DNA of 64,000 nt. It comes from Linum tenue. Lineage: Eukaryota > Streptophyta > Magnoliopsida > Malpighiales > Linaceae. The notes under the pieces are model-generated. The model was not told the origin of the DNA and did not search any database. It worked only from the letters and a program-made list of their open reading frames with translations. The position numbers and the translations under genes are program-made. Location: assembly GCA_946122785.1 (NCBI GenBank), contig CAMGYJ010000005.1:39298002-39362001 (forward strand). The letters run 5' to 3'. Numbering within the stretch: the first letter of the stretch is position 1; the number at the start of each line of letters is the position of its first letter. This document shows positions 20,230 to 30,951 of this stretch, piece by piece.

Positions 20230-20849
20230 GATGCGATTTATAGTTCATCGTGACTTATTAGTTTATTATCTTATAAGACAAATATTGACATATTTATCGA
20301 AATTTAGAGAATTCCTTGTAACACGTCTTCACCTTATTATAATTTTGGTTTGTTTTATCCATTATATTTTGCAGGTTGCATTGTATAAAATGTAGGGGTA
20401 GTTTGTTTGTGGGATTTGGGTGTTGTATTTGTCACCCAAATACCAAGCAAATACCAAGCATTATGTATTTTATAAAAGACTATTGTTGAGATTCAAATAC
20501 CAAATGAACTAAATCCATGACAAAAATTCAATTAAACAAACAATGTTGTCTTTCAAATAAAAAATGCAATAAATCCATCATAAATTCAAAGATTTTCAAA
20601 ACTCAAATTCTTCATTTTGTTACGTAATATTTACCCAATGTGTGTTCATATTTAGTAAAAGTTGTAGAGAAGTTTTATGTCATAAATCCAATAGATGTTC
20701 ATTTTATGTAATGGGTATTAACAAAAAGTTCGTAAAGTGGAAAGGCAATATGAAAGTTTATGTAACACATTTTGTTAACCTTTATTGAAGAAATATTTGG
20801 CATCACTTAATATTTAAGTGACCTAATTCTATTTTACGTAATAGTTGTA
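20230..20849. other. AT-rich spacer (unit 1; copy 36092-36711)
   Basis: No gene or transposon end is seen. It is AT-rich, with CAAATACCAAGC repeated twice near 20440. Confidence 0.5.
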
Positions 20850-21610
20850 GAAACGACTCCTCGTGAAAAGCAATTCAGTCGCGAAATTCTTAAGCCAAAT
20901 AGAATGCATAAGCATTTAATATAAAGAGCTGGAATCGAAGCAATCAACTAGAAACAAAAACGATAGTGGTTTTAGTAAAGAAAATTAAATGTGTTTTCTG
21001 TGTGAGTTTCCCTTAGATTTTACCATCTTACCGTTAACCAGGTCATAGATAAAATCGAGGTTCTTCTTATCTATTTTCTTATGTCTCCGTATTATTAACG
21101 TTATTCTGATTTCTCATCTACAGTAAAAATGATTAGACTTGTATGCTATCTAATCATACATAAACTAATATAAAAGCACATTTACAATCAATAACATGCA
21201 AAATTAATCTACATCTACACTATTTATAATAGCTGAAAAGTAAAAAACGACTCCCCGTGAAATGCAATCCTGTCGCGAAATTCTTAAGCCAAATAGAATG
21301 CATAAACATCTAATGTAAAGAGCTAGAATCGAAGCAATAAACTAGAAACAAAAACGATAATGGTTTTAGTAAAGAAAATTAAATGTGTTTTCTATGTGAG
21401 TTTCCCTTAGAGTTTACAATCTTAATAGTTAACAATGTCATAGATAAAATCGGGGTTCTTCTTATCTATTTTCTTATGTCTCCTTATTATTAACGTTTTA
21501 TTGTGATTTCTCATCTATCATAAAAATGATTAGGCATGTGTGCTTTCTAATCATACATAAACTAATATAAAAGCACATTTACAATCAATAACATGAAAAA
21601 TTAATCTACA
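20850..21610 (+). repeat. 394-bp diverged tandem pair (unit 1)
   Basis: CGACTCC(T/C)CGTGAAA... at 20854 recurs at 21248, followed by about 360 bases of closely similar sequence (GCGAAATTCTTAAGCCAAAT, TCATAGATAAAATCG and so on). It is non-coding. Confidence 0.9.
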
Positions 21611-21654
21611 CATCCATTTCAAATTTCGGGGCCTAAGTGCGATTCTAGGAAAAT

Positions 21655-21765
21655 CTATTTAGTAATTGCATCTCATTTGTGCATTAGTAGGATTCGAACC
21701 CTGGCGACTAAAATAAATAGGAAGCACTTAACCAATCAGACTAGATCATATTTGTTAGAGAGTAG
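21655..21765 (-). repeat. tRNA-derived SINE-like segment (unit 1)
   Basis: On the minus strand TAGTCTGATTGGTTAAG resembles a pol III A box and, about 35 bases on, GGGTTCGAATCC is a good B box. A similar A-box segment without the B box lies at about 25790-25830. No poly(A) or TSD was verified. Confidence 0.5.
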
Positions 21766-22059
21766 AGAGAGAAAACGCTCCCAAATTTGGGCGAGTCTGG
21801 TTTCCGATTAGGGCAGGGCTGGCCGCGCCGGCATCTGCGCCGGTGCCTGTTTCTTCCTCGACCAGTCTTTCGAGTTCTTTGTTGTGAGCGGTGAGTTTTC
21901 ATGGCGTCCGGAAGCACCTCTGTCCAAGGGGTTCCCCTGAAGCCTTGGGCAGAACTCTTTGGGATTTCTGAAGCTAATCGTCTCTATTTTATGAAGCCGG
22001 ATGTTTACAAGGGTGGGCTTCAGATGCCGAAGGAGGTGAGATACATCAGATGGATGTGA
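21765..22059 (+). pseudogene. LINE-D: 5' leader and start of an ORF1-like protein, cut off (unit 1)
   Basis: A GC-rich leader leads to an ATG at 21901 and a 52-codon frame beginning MASGSTSVQGVPLKPWAELF, with YFMKPDVYKGG and PKEV. This style is that of plant L1-type ORF1 proteins just before their DUF4283 domain. At about 22035 the sequence switches to copia pol, and the frame stops at 22057-22059. Identification is by resemblance only. Confidence 0.5.
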
Positions 22060-23252
22060 AGTCAGCTTTTCTGAATGGATATCTCCAGGAAGATATCTAT
22101 ATTGAGCAACCCTCTGGATATATCGTCGAAGGCCAAGAAGATAAGGTGTTGAAGCTGAAAAAGGCACTGTATGGTCTGAAACAAGCACCGAGAGCGTGGA
22201 ATAGCAGAATTGACAAGTATTTTCAGGAAAATGGGTTCAGCAAATGCCCACATGAGCATGCACTATACTGCAAGGTGCAAGGGGGAGCAATATTGATGGT
22301 TTGCCTATATGTAGATGATCTCATCTTCACAGGCAATGATCCTCAAATGTTTGAAGAGTTCAAGAAGACAATGGTTCGTGAGTTCGAGATGACAGACATC
22401 GGACTAATGTCATACTATCTCGGAATTGAAGTAAGTCAAAAGGAGGAAGGAATTTTCATCTCACAGAATGGATTCGCCAAAGAAGTCCCGAAGAAGTTTA
22501 AGATGGAGAACTGTAATCCTGTGAGCACACCAGCAGAGTGCGGACTGAAATTATCCAAGGATGACAAAGGAGAGAAGGTCAACTCAACGGAGTTTAGAAG
22601 CCTGGTGGGAAGTCTGAGATATCTGACTTGTACCAGACCAGATATTCTCTACGCAGTTGGATTGGTCAGCAGACACATGGAGGCGCCAACTATGTCACAC
22701 TGGAATGCTGCAAAGAGGATACTGCGCTACATCAAAGGTGCAATCGATCATTGTCTACTTTATACTAAGTCAGAAAATTTCAAATTGGTTGGATACTGCG
22801 ATAGTGATTGGGCAGGAGACGTCGATGATCGCAAGAGCACTACAGGATTTGTATTTTTTCTTGGAGATACAGCTTTCACATGGAGTTCAAAGAAGCAAGC
22901 TATTGTGACATTATCTACTTGTGAAGCTGAGTATGTTGCCGCGACAACGTGTGCATGTCATGCGATATGGCTGAGAAAGTTGCTGAAGGAGTTGAACATG
23001 ACACAAGAAGAGTCAACTGAGATTTATGTTGATAACAATTCTGCTCTGGCGTTAGCAAAGAATCCGGTGTTTCATGATCGCAGTAAGCACATTGATACGA
23101 GATATCATTTCTTGAGAGAATGTGTGGAGCAGAAAGAAGTTATGCTGAAGTATGTGAAAACTGAAGACCAGATTGCTGATATTTTCACGAAGCCGCTGAA
23201 GCAAGATGTGTTCGTCAAACTGAGGATGCTACTCGGAGTTACGGTTAATTAA
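22050..23252 (+). CDS. copia reverse transcriptase/RNase H, intact 400-aa fragment (unit 1)
   Basis: The open frame begins in the RT at MDVKSAFLNGYLQEDIYIEQ, then KALYGLKQAPRAWN and the catalytic YVDDLIFTGND. It continues through the connection region (YYLGIEVSQ, STPAECGLKL, TRPDILYAVG) into RNase H (CDSDWAGDVDDRKSTTGF, LSTCEAEYVAA, YVDNNSALALAKNP, HIDTRYHFLRE). It ends naturally at TAA 15 bases before the 3' LTR. No stop or frameshift is present. Gag, protease, integrase and the RT N-terminus are missing: LINE-D sequence precedes it instead. The motifs suggest a Tork-like lineage. The listed ATG is an internal Met of pol, not a true start. Confidence 0.9.
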   Translation: MDVKSAFLNGYLQEDIYIEQPSGYIVEGQEDKVLKLKKALYGLKQAPRAWNSRIDKYFQENGFSKCPHEHALYCKVQGGAILMVCLYVDDLIFTGNDPQMFEEFKKTMVREFEMTDIGLMSYYLGIEVSQKEEGIFISQNGFAKEVPKKFKMENCNPVSTPAECGLKLSKDDKGEKVNSTEFRSLVGSLRYLTCTRPDILYAVGLVSRHMEAPTMSHWNAAKRILRYIKGAIDHCLLYTKSENFKLVGYCDSDWAGDVDDRKSTTGFVFFLGDTAFTWSSKKQAIVTLSTCEAEYVAATTCACHAIWLRKLLKELNMTQEESTEIYVDNNSALALAKNPVFHDRSKHIDTRYHFLRECVEQKEVMLKYVKTEDQIADIFTKPLKQDVFVKLRMLLGVTVN

Positions 23253-23266
23253 ACTTTAAGGGGGAG

Positions 23267-23711
23267 TGTTGAAATTAATTAAAGTTTAATTAAATAAAGC
23301 TGCAAAATATCAGAAAATCCTAGAAGCTAAGTGATGTGTGTGGTGTGTACTGGTGTGAAGAAAAAAATCTGTGTGTTAGTTGTGCAGAAGTGTGTAGAAT
23401 CTAATGAGGTTAGTTGTTAGGTGTGATTAAAAAATGAAGAAAAAGAAAGACCACATGTTGAGGTCGGTTAGGAGGAGTTGAAGGCCTATAAATAGGCTTG
23501 TCCATGTACGTTTGAGTAGCAGAGCCAAAGAAAGAAAAAAGCAAAGCAATAAAAGAAGCCTCCTCTAAAAAATCTCTCTGCCAATTCCCTTTTCCCAATT
23601 ATTCCCTACCAATCCAATTCCATTCCTCCAAATAACCAACCAAGCTTCTTATTCCAAAAGCAACGTGCCCACCAAAGTAGAATAAGGAAATAAATTATTT
23701 TATTTCCAACA
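23267..23711 (+). repeat. 3' LTR of the truncated copia element (unit 1, 445 bp)
   Basis: It begins TGTTGAAATTAATTAAAG right after the polypurine tract AAGGGGGAG and ends ATTTCCAACA. A TATA box (TATAAATA, 23487-23494) sits in the palindromic phrase GCCTATAAATAGGC. The matching 5' LTR is absent. Confidence 0.9.
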
Positions 23712-24130
23712 GTTATAAGGTAGAAGTCACCAATCATCAACCAATGTAGTTGAACTTGTTGGTGTAGTCTTTCCATAAGATCACAGGTCCTCTGTTTGTT
23801 TCCAGCTTCAGGCCATCCATATACCCCTGTGAGTCTCCACTCTTAACGACAGTTTTGCATTTTAATTTTGACATCAGTATAATGGGGATTCATACCTTTT
23901 ACCTCCACTGATACTTCTTCTCGCCACATCATCAAATGACCTCCTGCTCTGTTTGTTCCTGCGGATACTCCTTTTCCATCAAAGAAACCAAACTCTCTAA
24001 TTTTCTTCTTCCACTCTTCCTCATACTGTTTTGTCTCCATTAAGAAGACAACATTGGGATTTGTCTGACGTAGTAACGTCTTGACTTTTTCAACTGTCCC
24101 TTGGTAGAGTTCGGCATATCATCATCCCTC
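23712..24130 (-). pseudogene. LINE-A ORF2: endonuclease N-terminus, truncated by the copia LTR (unit 1)
   Basis: On the minus strand the L1-type endonuclease start reads LLRQTNPNVVFLMETKQ, then GGHLMMWREEVSVEV. After a TAA stop (at 23845-23843) it continues WRLTGVYGWPEAGNKQRTCD and LHWLMIGDFYLI, in which GDF is the catalytic Asp block. It breaks off at 23712, exactly at the copia LTR end. The rest of ORF2 is missing. Confidence 0.75.
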
Positions 24131-24275
24131 ATTTTTATTCCAGCTTGTGCTTGAGCATCCATTTCTCCATGTGTAAAACTTTAGCATCTTCGCTTTCTTG
24201 GTCTGCATGTCTGTATCCATGCAGTGATTTCCTTCCCCCCTCAGTTTTATCTGCTTGTCTTTTCTGCGGTGTCAC

Positions 24276-25478
24276 CTAATTGGGGGGGGGGGGGGGTTGT
24301 GGTCGTGGTTTAGTTTGCTCCTGTCTTCGCCAAACCTTGTTCTGGCTTCTTCTCTCGGGCATTGTGAGCTCTATTCCCATTACAAACTTGTGCAGAGCTC
24401 CTCCCCCTACTAACTGTCCCAGATTGGGGTTTTGGTTATCCATAGGGCTCTCAAGTTCCTTTGTTTTTTTCACAGTCATTTCGTGCAACTTCTCTTGTGG
24501 TGGTGGAACCTCCGTGCTTTCCATTAGCGTATCCTTTTCCACATTGTTCACTCTCTCTGGAGTGACCTGTTTTTCTGCTACTTCCTCAGCTGGAGGAACT
24601 TCATGGTTAGAGTTTGATCCTATGGTTTCCATGTCAAACTTCTTCTTTAATGATGCCCATATTTCTGCATCTTCTTTCTTTGTTAAATAGAACAGCCAGT
24701 TCCGAGGCCCCAGTCCCCCTGATATCAGCTCCATTCCAAAGGGACCTGGAGTCACCCCTGAAGGTTTCGAACAACGAAGCTTTGGGTGTCCAATCTGACC
24801 ACGTGAATAGCAAAAGATAGATAATTTCTCATACTTCACCATATACTCAACTAGATTCCCTCTGATATTCAGTTTGATCTTATTCTTGAGAAGGTTATTG
24901 ATAGACAAGCTTACTCGAAGTCTCATGTATGTATCCCACATTGATCTTGGACTGTCATCAAACCAAACTAGGGACCTAAATCGGTCTGCTATTTTCTCCG
25001 CCATTTTTGTTGTCCTTAGTTCCGCCAGGAACTCATTGATTTGAATCCATATATCCAGCATGTGCAATGCCTCTAGAGTTGGTTTCTTGATCATTAGACT
25101 TGCAATGAAAACCATGGCATTATTCTCATAGTGCCAAGGGCCTCCAAAACAGACCTTGTCTCGATCGTCTGCATCCAAAAACTGAAACGTGAATAACATG
25201 TCACCTAGATCTGTGATCTGAAAACTTTTCTTTAGGTTCCATGCTTTTGCCAGGGCTATTTTCAATGACTTTGTGTTTGGTTGTTTTTCAGCTACCAGGT
25301 GACCTATCAACCCTAGCCAGTGTACCGCCTCCATCCGAAAGACATCTACATCACCATCATCCACCTCCAAAGGCATATCATCCTCATCTTCCAATGTAAT
25401 GTTGTCTAGCTGGACCTCCAGACTCTCTGTTGTGCTTTGGAGCTCAATCGGTTCCGCTTCATGCTCTCCTTTTTCCAT
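24276..25478 (-). CDS. LINE-A ORF1: DUF4283 protein with degenerate zinc knuckle (unit 1, 400 aa)
   Basis: The frame is open from ATG at 25478. An acidic N-terminus is followed by a DUF4283 domain at about residues 50-135 (HWLGLIGHLVAEKQPN, FTFQFLDADDRDKVCFGGPW). A CCHC-like knuckle follows near residue 225, but its second Cys is Arg (FCYSRGQIGHPKLRC). A variable tail ends in a proline run encoded by a C-homopolymer on this strand (15 G on plus, 24282-24296), which probably shifts the frame. Such proteins are the RNA-binding ORF1 of plant L1 elements. About 280 bp of leader (to about 25760) lies upstream. The missing knuckle Cys suggests a non-functional copy. Confidence 0.8.
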   Translation of the reverse strand: MEKGEHEAEPIELQSTTESLEVQLDNITLEDEDDMPLEVDDGDVDVFRMEAVHWLGLIGHLVAEKQPNTKSLKIALAKAWNLKKSFQITDLGDMLFTFQFLDADDRDKVCFGGPWHYENNAMVFIASLMIKKPTLEALHMLDIWIQINEFLAELRTTKMAEKIADRFRSLVWFDDSPRSMWDTYMRLRVSLSINNLLKNKIKLNIRGNLVEYMVKYEKLSIFCYSRGQIGHPKLRCSKPSGVTPGPFGMELISGGLGPRNWLFYLTKKEDAEIWASLKKKFDMETIGSNSNHEVPPAEEVAEKQVTPERVNNVEKDTLMESTEVPPPQEKLHEMTVKKTKELESPMDNQNPNLGQLVGGGALHKFVMGIELTMPERRSQNKVWRRQEQTKPRPQPPPPPN

Positions 25479-25760
25479 GATGAACTTTCCTTTTGATGTG
25501 CTAACTCCAATAGTGAAAGTTTATTGTTTCAAAGAAAAAACCTAATGGGTGGTCTTCGTATGCAAGGCACCGCAACTCAACCTGCTTAAATAAATTCCCA
25601 AACGTATAAAACAACTCGCTGCTAGCAAGGAAAGGGTTTCCTCGTGCTCTCGGATTCAGTGATCTTGATGTAAGCCAAACTCTAAACGTATCCCGGAAAA
25701 CCTAGGGTTTCCGCCGCGCTACCGCTCTCGCTAAACGAGAAAATCTTTTTTCTTACATCT

Positions 25761-26149
25761 CAATAATATATATATAAACAAATAAAGAAGGAGCACTTAA
25801 CCAATAAGACTATATCATATTTGTTATCATGCTTTAAATTAAACAAAATCCATTGCTTTTAAGTCGAATGAAAAAACTACAAGCCCCATTACAAATTTCA
25901 TGGACGGGAGCAATTCTAATAAGCTCCATTTAGTAATTGTATATCATTTGTTTATATATTAAAATTTTGATTATCGAGATTTGAAATCATGTTACTCAAA
26001 TGAAAAAAAAGTATTATAAGCTCGCTGCTTAGAAAGTGAAATGAACTTTCAAGTTTGCTTTTGTCGGTTGTCTCTTCTAATTATTTCATCTTTGGCGATT
26101 TCATTTGCCTGCTAATAACAAATGATAAGGTTGGAGGGCATCCTCCTTT
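25761..26149. other. AT-rich spacer (unit 1; copy 41626-42014)
   Basis: No gene is seen. Around 25790-25830 it carries a phrase shared with the SINE-like segment (CACTTAACCAATAAGACTA). Confidence 0.5.
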
Positions 26150-27158
26150 TACACATTCTTTATCTATGTTGCAGGCCTTTGTGTAGCGTTACAACTTATA
26201 AGACCTTGATTTTCATAGGTTACATTTCACATGGTTGACTAGGAGATTGCCTCAAGATGACATCATGGAGCATTTAAACATGTGCTTGGGGTCGATTGCA
26301 ACACTTACTACTTAGGACTTAGGAGGGAATGCAAGTTGAACACCTCCCAGACCAAGGGTCAGATCACAGAGTGGTTCTACTACAATTTCATCGAGCGGAG
26401 GCCCGTACCAAATTCTGATCTTGATTGCTGGTGGATACACAACTAAGAAGCACAAGGCATCCTATCCTCCGAGTGGTAGCATTTGGGCAGCGTCACACCC
26501 CAATTCGAGCATCATAGCATGTTGAAGTCGGCTTTGCATCAGCTATAGTCCTAGGCTGCTAAGAGTACGACTAGTACAACACGCACCATAAGAGAGCTCA
26601 TTGATGTTATTTCTACCTGTGTGAGACCACACCTATTGATTGGCAGACAATAGGAGTCCTTAAACAATAACTCTCATAAGCTTATGTACAAGAAGAAATC
26701 TACTGGAATCAAAAGACATGTATCAATTGGTTGAATGAAGGGATTCAAACACGAGATTCTTCCATCTTACAACTTTTAAAAGTTGCGATGGGCTCATCGG
26801 TATATTCTTCCAATCCTTTTGCGGTTTAGTAGGTGACTCTATAGTTGTTGTCGTGCTGGAATTCTTCCAAACCAGTCATCTTTTTCCTAATTTAAATTAC
26901 ACTTGGATTCCATTTATTTTAAGACACTTAATACTGAATTAGTGCATCAAATGCTACCTTTGGCTTATGACCAGTACTTTATAGTTTATAAGATAATTTC
27001 TATGCTACTCACAACTAGATTGAGAGATATTCTTCCTCTAGTAGTAGCTGCTTATTAAAATGGATTTGTGAAGGGTAGGCTAATCTCGGATAACATACTG
27101 CTAGGTTAAGAGGTTATGCATTTATTGAAAAAAAAAAAAACTCAAGGTCGAGAGAATT
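26150..27158 (+). pseudogene. LINE-B ORF2, decayed, left part (unit 1)
   Basis: Translating across stops and frame changes gives GSDHRVVL (endonuclease end), YWNQKTCINWLNEG (pre-RT region), then KIISMLLTTRLRDILPLVVA and NGFVKGRLISDNILLG. These are the L1-type RT blocks before the catalytic core. Many stops are present. The fragment is split at 27159-27163 by the gag-only LTR element and resumes at 29853. Confidence 0.7.
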
Positions 27159-27163
27159 GGATG

Positions 27164-27567
27164 TGATAGAAACGCGCATTTTTTCTTAAATTTTTTATTC
27201 GGATTATCTTTGTCGATTTGTTATTTTTGTAACTTGTAGGACTTATTTGGGGATATTTAATAATTCGAGTAGCAGTAGGGAATTGTCCATTTTTTTATAG
27301 GAATACTTGTACGTGGGATTAGACCACTAAGCAAGATTAAACCCTAAAACACTCTATACTTCCCTTCTCTCTCCTCCTCTCGGCCGAACTCTCCTTCTTC
27401 CCTTCACTGCTGCCGATCGGTGGCCACTCTTCTTCCTCTCTTCTCAATTTCCAAAACACCTCTCCTTCCCCATTTTCTTCATTCAGGCGAGTCACTACCT
27501 TGGTGATTTGCCTCGTTTACCCAAATCCCTAGAAATCGATAGAACCCTCATTTTAGGTTTCAAATCA
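27164..27567 (+). repeat. 5' LTR of the gag-only element (unit 1; copy 43029-43432)
   Basis: TGATAGAAACGCGC... to CAAATCA. It aligns along its length with 29440-29847, with many substitutions and small indels. Confidence 0.85.
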
Positions 27568-27707
27568 CAGAAGGCTGCGGAGAAGGCCACAGAGGAGGCG
27601 GCCCGGGAAAAGGCAGCTGCGACCACCGCAGCGACAGGACAGAGCGACGACGATGAGGCCTGGCCGACGGCGATCGCTCCGAAGGTGGCAAGGAACTTTC
27701 GGACCCG

Positions 27708-29393
27708 ATGACACGGGTGCTGGAGACGGTCAGGGCGGTGAACGAGACCGAGATCGAAGAACTCCAAGTTGCGGTGAACGAACTCTAGGTTGTTGTGAAG
27801 AGACTGATGGCAGATCGAGATCTGGCGGAGAAGAGACATCAAAAAGAGATGGATGAAATTCGACGAGCTCTAAGCAAACCGGCACGGGATGCGGAAGTGA
27901 GACAAGGAAAACAGCCGATACTCGAGACCGCCATGTGACTCAAGCTCGAGGTTAGGGAAAAGCCAGCCTCGGCGGCGGCTTCGGGTGGGGAGGCGGCGGC
28001 GAGCAAGTCGTCGTTGGTAGGAGCCGCGAACCCGGCGGCGGCGGCAATGACTACCGCAGGGGCAGGCGGGTCGGCCACGACAATCGAGCTAGGACAAGAG
28101 ATGGCGGCACGGCATGACAAGACCAAAATGCCAGGCTAAGATAATGTGGGACTCGAATGGGGGTCGGGGTTGCTAGACCCAACAACCCATGAAGAAGAGG
28201 GAGGTCGGACCTTGATACCCAAATGGGCTAGGGTGGTTGGGCCCAGAACAAGCCCCAGAAGAGGATGACATGAGTCTGGCGGGCCGGCCAGAAATGTGGA
28301 CCGAAACCAATAGGGGCCAGCCAGGTTGGACCAGATGTGGGCAGGTGACAATACCGGGTTCGGGTCAAACCAAACTGGCCCGACCGGTTGGACCCACTTG
28401 AGTCGAACCAGAAATGAACGGCCCCAGGACAACCAGCAGTGAAGCGGGCTGAACCGTGGGGTTCCTATGGGAGGGCGCGGATCGGGTAGTGAGGCAGGAG
28501 GCTTCCAACCACCTCGCATGGGCCCAGACGCATCGGGACGAGTGCCCTAGGATTCGAGGAGCTGGTATGCGGGGCAGCCTCAAGGCGAGGAGGGTGTGGA
28601 TTACTCGTATAGAGGCCCGAGAAACCCACACAATGGAAGGTATGCTGGGTATGACTGCTTTAATGAAATGGATGATGACTTAGTTTTCAGAGATAAGCCT
28701 CCAACCATTGAGTTTCCAAAATTCAATGGGAAAGAGGACGCATGGTTGTGGTTGTATGCAACTGACAGGTGGTTTAAGAACCACCCAACTAGGGAAGAGA
28801 GGAAGGCGCATCTGGCGTCCTTCTACCTGGAGGGCGACACTCTGCATTGGTGGGAATGGTGGCAGAGTATCGGTCAGAGTTTCTCAAGCTAGGAAATCAG
28901 ACTAAAGGGGTGCCGAAGGAAACTTTGGTGGGGCTATGCTTGGCTGGCCTGAAGCCGGAGATTGCGGCGTCAGTCAGGGTATTTGAATCTGACTCGGTAA
29001 GAACTGCTTTCTGTTTTGCAGGTCAAAAGGAAAAAGAACTTGCTAGCTGGAGGAGCACTATCGGTCGCTATCAGTGGGGGAGGCAGCAGCAGTTCCGCGG
29101 GCGGCGGGGGAGGAAGCGTAGCCGCCGGGGTGAGCACGGGAGCTGCAGGAGGGAATCCACCTCCACTAGCGACCGCAGGGCCCAGACCTGGTCCCCGAGC
29201 TCCACCAAAAGGCTTCGTCAGACTGTCACCCGGTGAGATTGAGTAGAAGCGGCAGGAAGGCAAGTGCTTCAACTGTAATGAGAGGTTCACCGTCGGGCAC
29301 CAATGCCCAAGGCCAGATTTAATGATGCTTGTAGGCCGCTGGGAAGATGATGCAGAAGAGGAGGCAACAGAAGACAATGGAGGGAATCAATGA
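27708..29393 (+). pseudogene. Ty3/gypsy-type gag, multiple stops and frameshifts (unit 1)
   Basis: A coiled-coil-like N-terminus (TRVLETVRAVNETEIEELQV, MADRDLAEKRHQKEMDEIRR) is interrupted by several stops. The retrotransposon gag core starts near 28596 (KPPTIEFPKFNGKEDAWLWL, LASFYLEGDTLHWW). It continues in another frame (YRSEFLKLGNQTKG, LVGLCLAGLKPEIAASV). A zinc knuckle CFNCNERFTVGHQC lies near 29270 after a TAG. The TGA at 29391-29393 ends it. This is the order of a Ty3/gypsy gag (capsid then nucleocapsid). It cannot make a full protein now. Confidence 0.8.
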
Positions 29394-29439
29394 GCTCCAG
29401 TCAACCTTGAGGGCAAGGTTGTTTCCAAGGGGGTGGGGA

Positions 29440-29847
29440 TGATAGAAACCCGCATTTTTCCATAATTTGCTTATTTGGATTATCTTTGTGGGTTTGTTAT
29501 TTTCGTAACTTGTAGGGCTTATTTGGGGATATTTAATAATTCGGGTAGCAATAGAGAATTGTCCATTTTTTTTACCAGAATACTTGTACGTGAGATTAGA
29601 CCACTAAGCAAGATTAAATCCTAAAGAATTCTCTACTTTCCTTCTCTCTCCTCCTCTCGGCCGGCCGAACTCTCCTTCTTCCCTTCACTGCTGCCGATCG
29701 GCATCCACTCTTCTTCCTCCTTTTTTCAATTTTCAAAACACCTCTGCTATCCCATTTTCTCATTCAGGCGAGTCATTACCTTGGTGATTTGCCTCATTTA
29801 CCCAAATCCCTAGAAATCGATAGAAACCTCATTTTAGGTTTTTATCA
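29440..29847 (+). repeat. 3' LTR of the gag-only element (unit 1; copy 45305-45712)
   Basis: TGATAGAAACCCGC... to TTTTTATCA. The TGATA/TATCA ends are inverted repeats, and the TSD GGATG follows. Confidence 0.85.
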
Positions 29848-29852
29848 GGATG

Positions 29853-30060
29853 GCCCTAAAATTAGACATCGAGAAGCCTTGTGATAGGGTAGAGTGAGAA
29901 TTCTTATAATCTCTTATTTAAAGTTTAGGTTTTTGTTAACTATGATTGAGTTGGTTACGAGAATGTGTCACTATAGATTTTGGTTCTTATTAATGGTACT
30001 CCACATGGCTATTTCAACCAGAACGTGGCATTTTGACAAGGGGATCTACTCTCCCAATTG

Positions 30061-30137
<77 letters not shown>

Positions 30138-30330
30138 TTCAGGTTTTTTCATTCGTTCACAATCAGTGCAAGCTCAGTTTATTCATGGACTGAAAATACA
30201 TCGATGGTGTGGCCGGTGATATAACATCTTTTTTGTGTGCATATGATACTTATCTTTTTTTACCGTGATTCACTTTTGGAATGTCATAACCTTCTTAGTC
30301 AATTTGCATCCTATAAACAGGTAAGTGGAA
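29853..30330 (+). pseudogene. LINE-B ORF2, decayed, right part with microsatellite (unit 1)
   Basis: After the TSD the RT resumes with MALKLDIEKPCDRVE (normally KAYDRVEW), then LSWLREC and YSTWLFQPERGI (normally GxPxGxFxPxRGIRQGDPLSP). A (CT)n(TA)n tract then replaces the next block (30062-30135). After it, QFIHGLKIHRWCG is still recognisable. Stops are frequent and the catalytic FADD block is not found. Confidence 0.7.
30062..30135. repeat. (CT)n(TA)n microsatellite (unit 1)
   Basis: A compound repeat inside the LINE-B relic. The Leu-Ser and Tyr-Ile ORF through it is an artefact. Confidence 0.95.
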
Positions 30331-30951
30331 AAAAAGTGAATCTTTAGAAATCCACCTTCACTTTTAGCAATGATGTCCTACCTACAGAAGTTGCTACCAT
30401 CATCTCTCTTTTATGATTATCAACTGGTGGCCATCAAGACCGTTAAGCTCACAACATCACTAATGAATCGTGGTGGGCTAGAAGCAAGTGTAAGCACGTT
30501 AGGTCATCCAAATACAACAGATAGTACCCCTTATTTCGAGCATTATGGAAAGGATGTCATCTAACCAGTCTCTTCTTTTCTTATCTTATACCACTCGTTA
30601 TAAATAGGTGTACTATTGTGCTTTCTCTGTACCTCTTTTCACACGTTCGGTGCCTTGTGGATATTCCTTGCAGTCAAAACATTTTTCTTAATTTGAGCCT
30701 CCGGAAAAGCTCCAATGGATGATTGATTGAAACCCAAATTACCACGAGGATTCTTTGTATTTGCCACACCTAGAATCAACCAGTATACATCATCTAACCA
30801 CTCAATCTTGATTTAAGCTTGCACCCGAAATTTCCAAAAATAGTAAAATGCCTCGTTTCCTTTGGCGGATAAGAATTATGAGCCTTTATCTGTAACACCC
30901 TTCACATTTACATATAATACACCAATTTACTTTACGTAAAACAGTACAAGG
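30331..30951. other. Spacer between LINE-B and LINE-C (unit 1; copy 46190-46810)
   Basis: No secure gene. The first part may be further LINE-B debris. The LINE-C target site CAGTACAAGG stands at its right end (30942-30951; 46801-46810). Confidence 0.5.

Larger units (their letters stand above)
27164..29847 (+). mobile_element. Gag-only LTR element (TR-GAG-like), nested in LINE-B (unit 1)
   Basis: Two LTRs enclose about 1.87 kb that contains only a decayed gag. The LTRs are 404 and 408 bp, beginning TGATAGAAAC and ending in ATCA. The 5-bp TSD GGATG (27159-27163 and 29848-29852) is exact. A purine tract (CCAAGGGGGTGGGGA) precedes the 3' LTR directly after the gag stop, so there is no room for pol. 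The LTRs differ at many sites, so the insertion is old. No tRNA-Met primer site follows the 5' LTR. LINE coding sequence resumes exactly after the right TSD. Confidence 0.85.

Noticed and set aside
21655..21765. A functional tRNA gene
   Set aside because: A- and B-box-like sequences exist, but no complete cloverleaf or anticodon arm could be drawn; better read as a SINE-like relic.
24280..24690. Gly-rich plus-strand ORF (and copy at 40142-40555)
   Set aside because: Antisense to LINE-A ORF1 and started by the G homopolymer.
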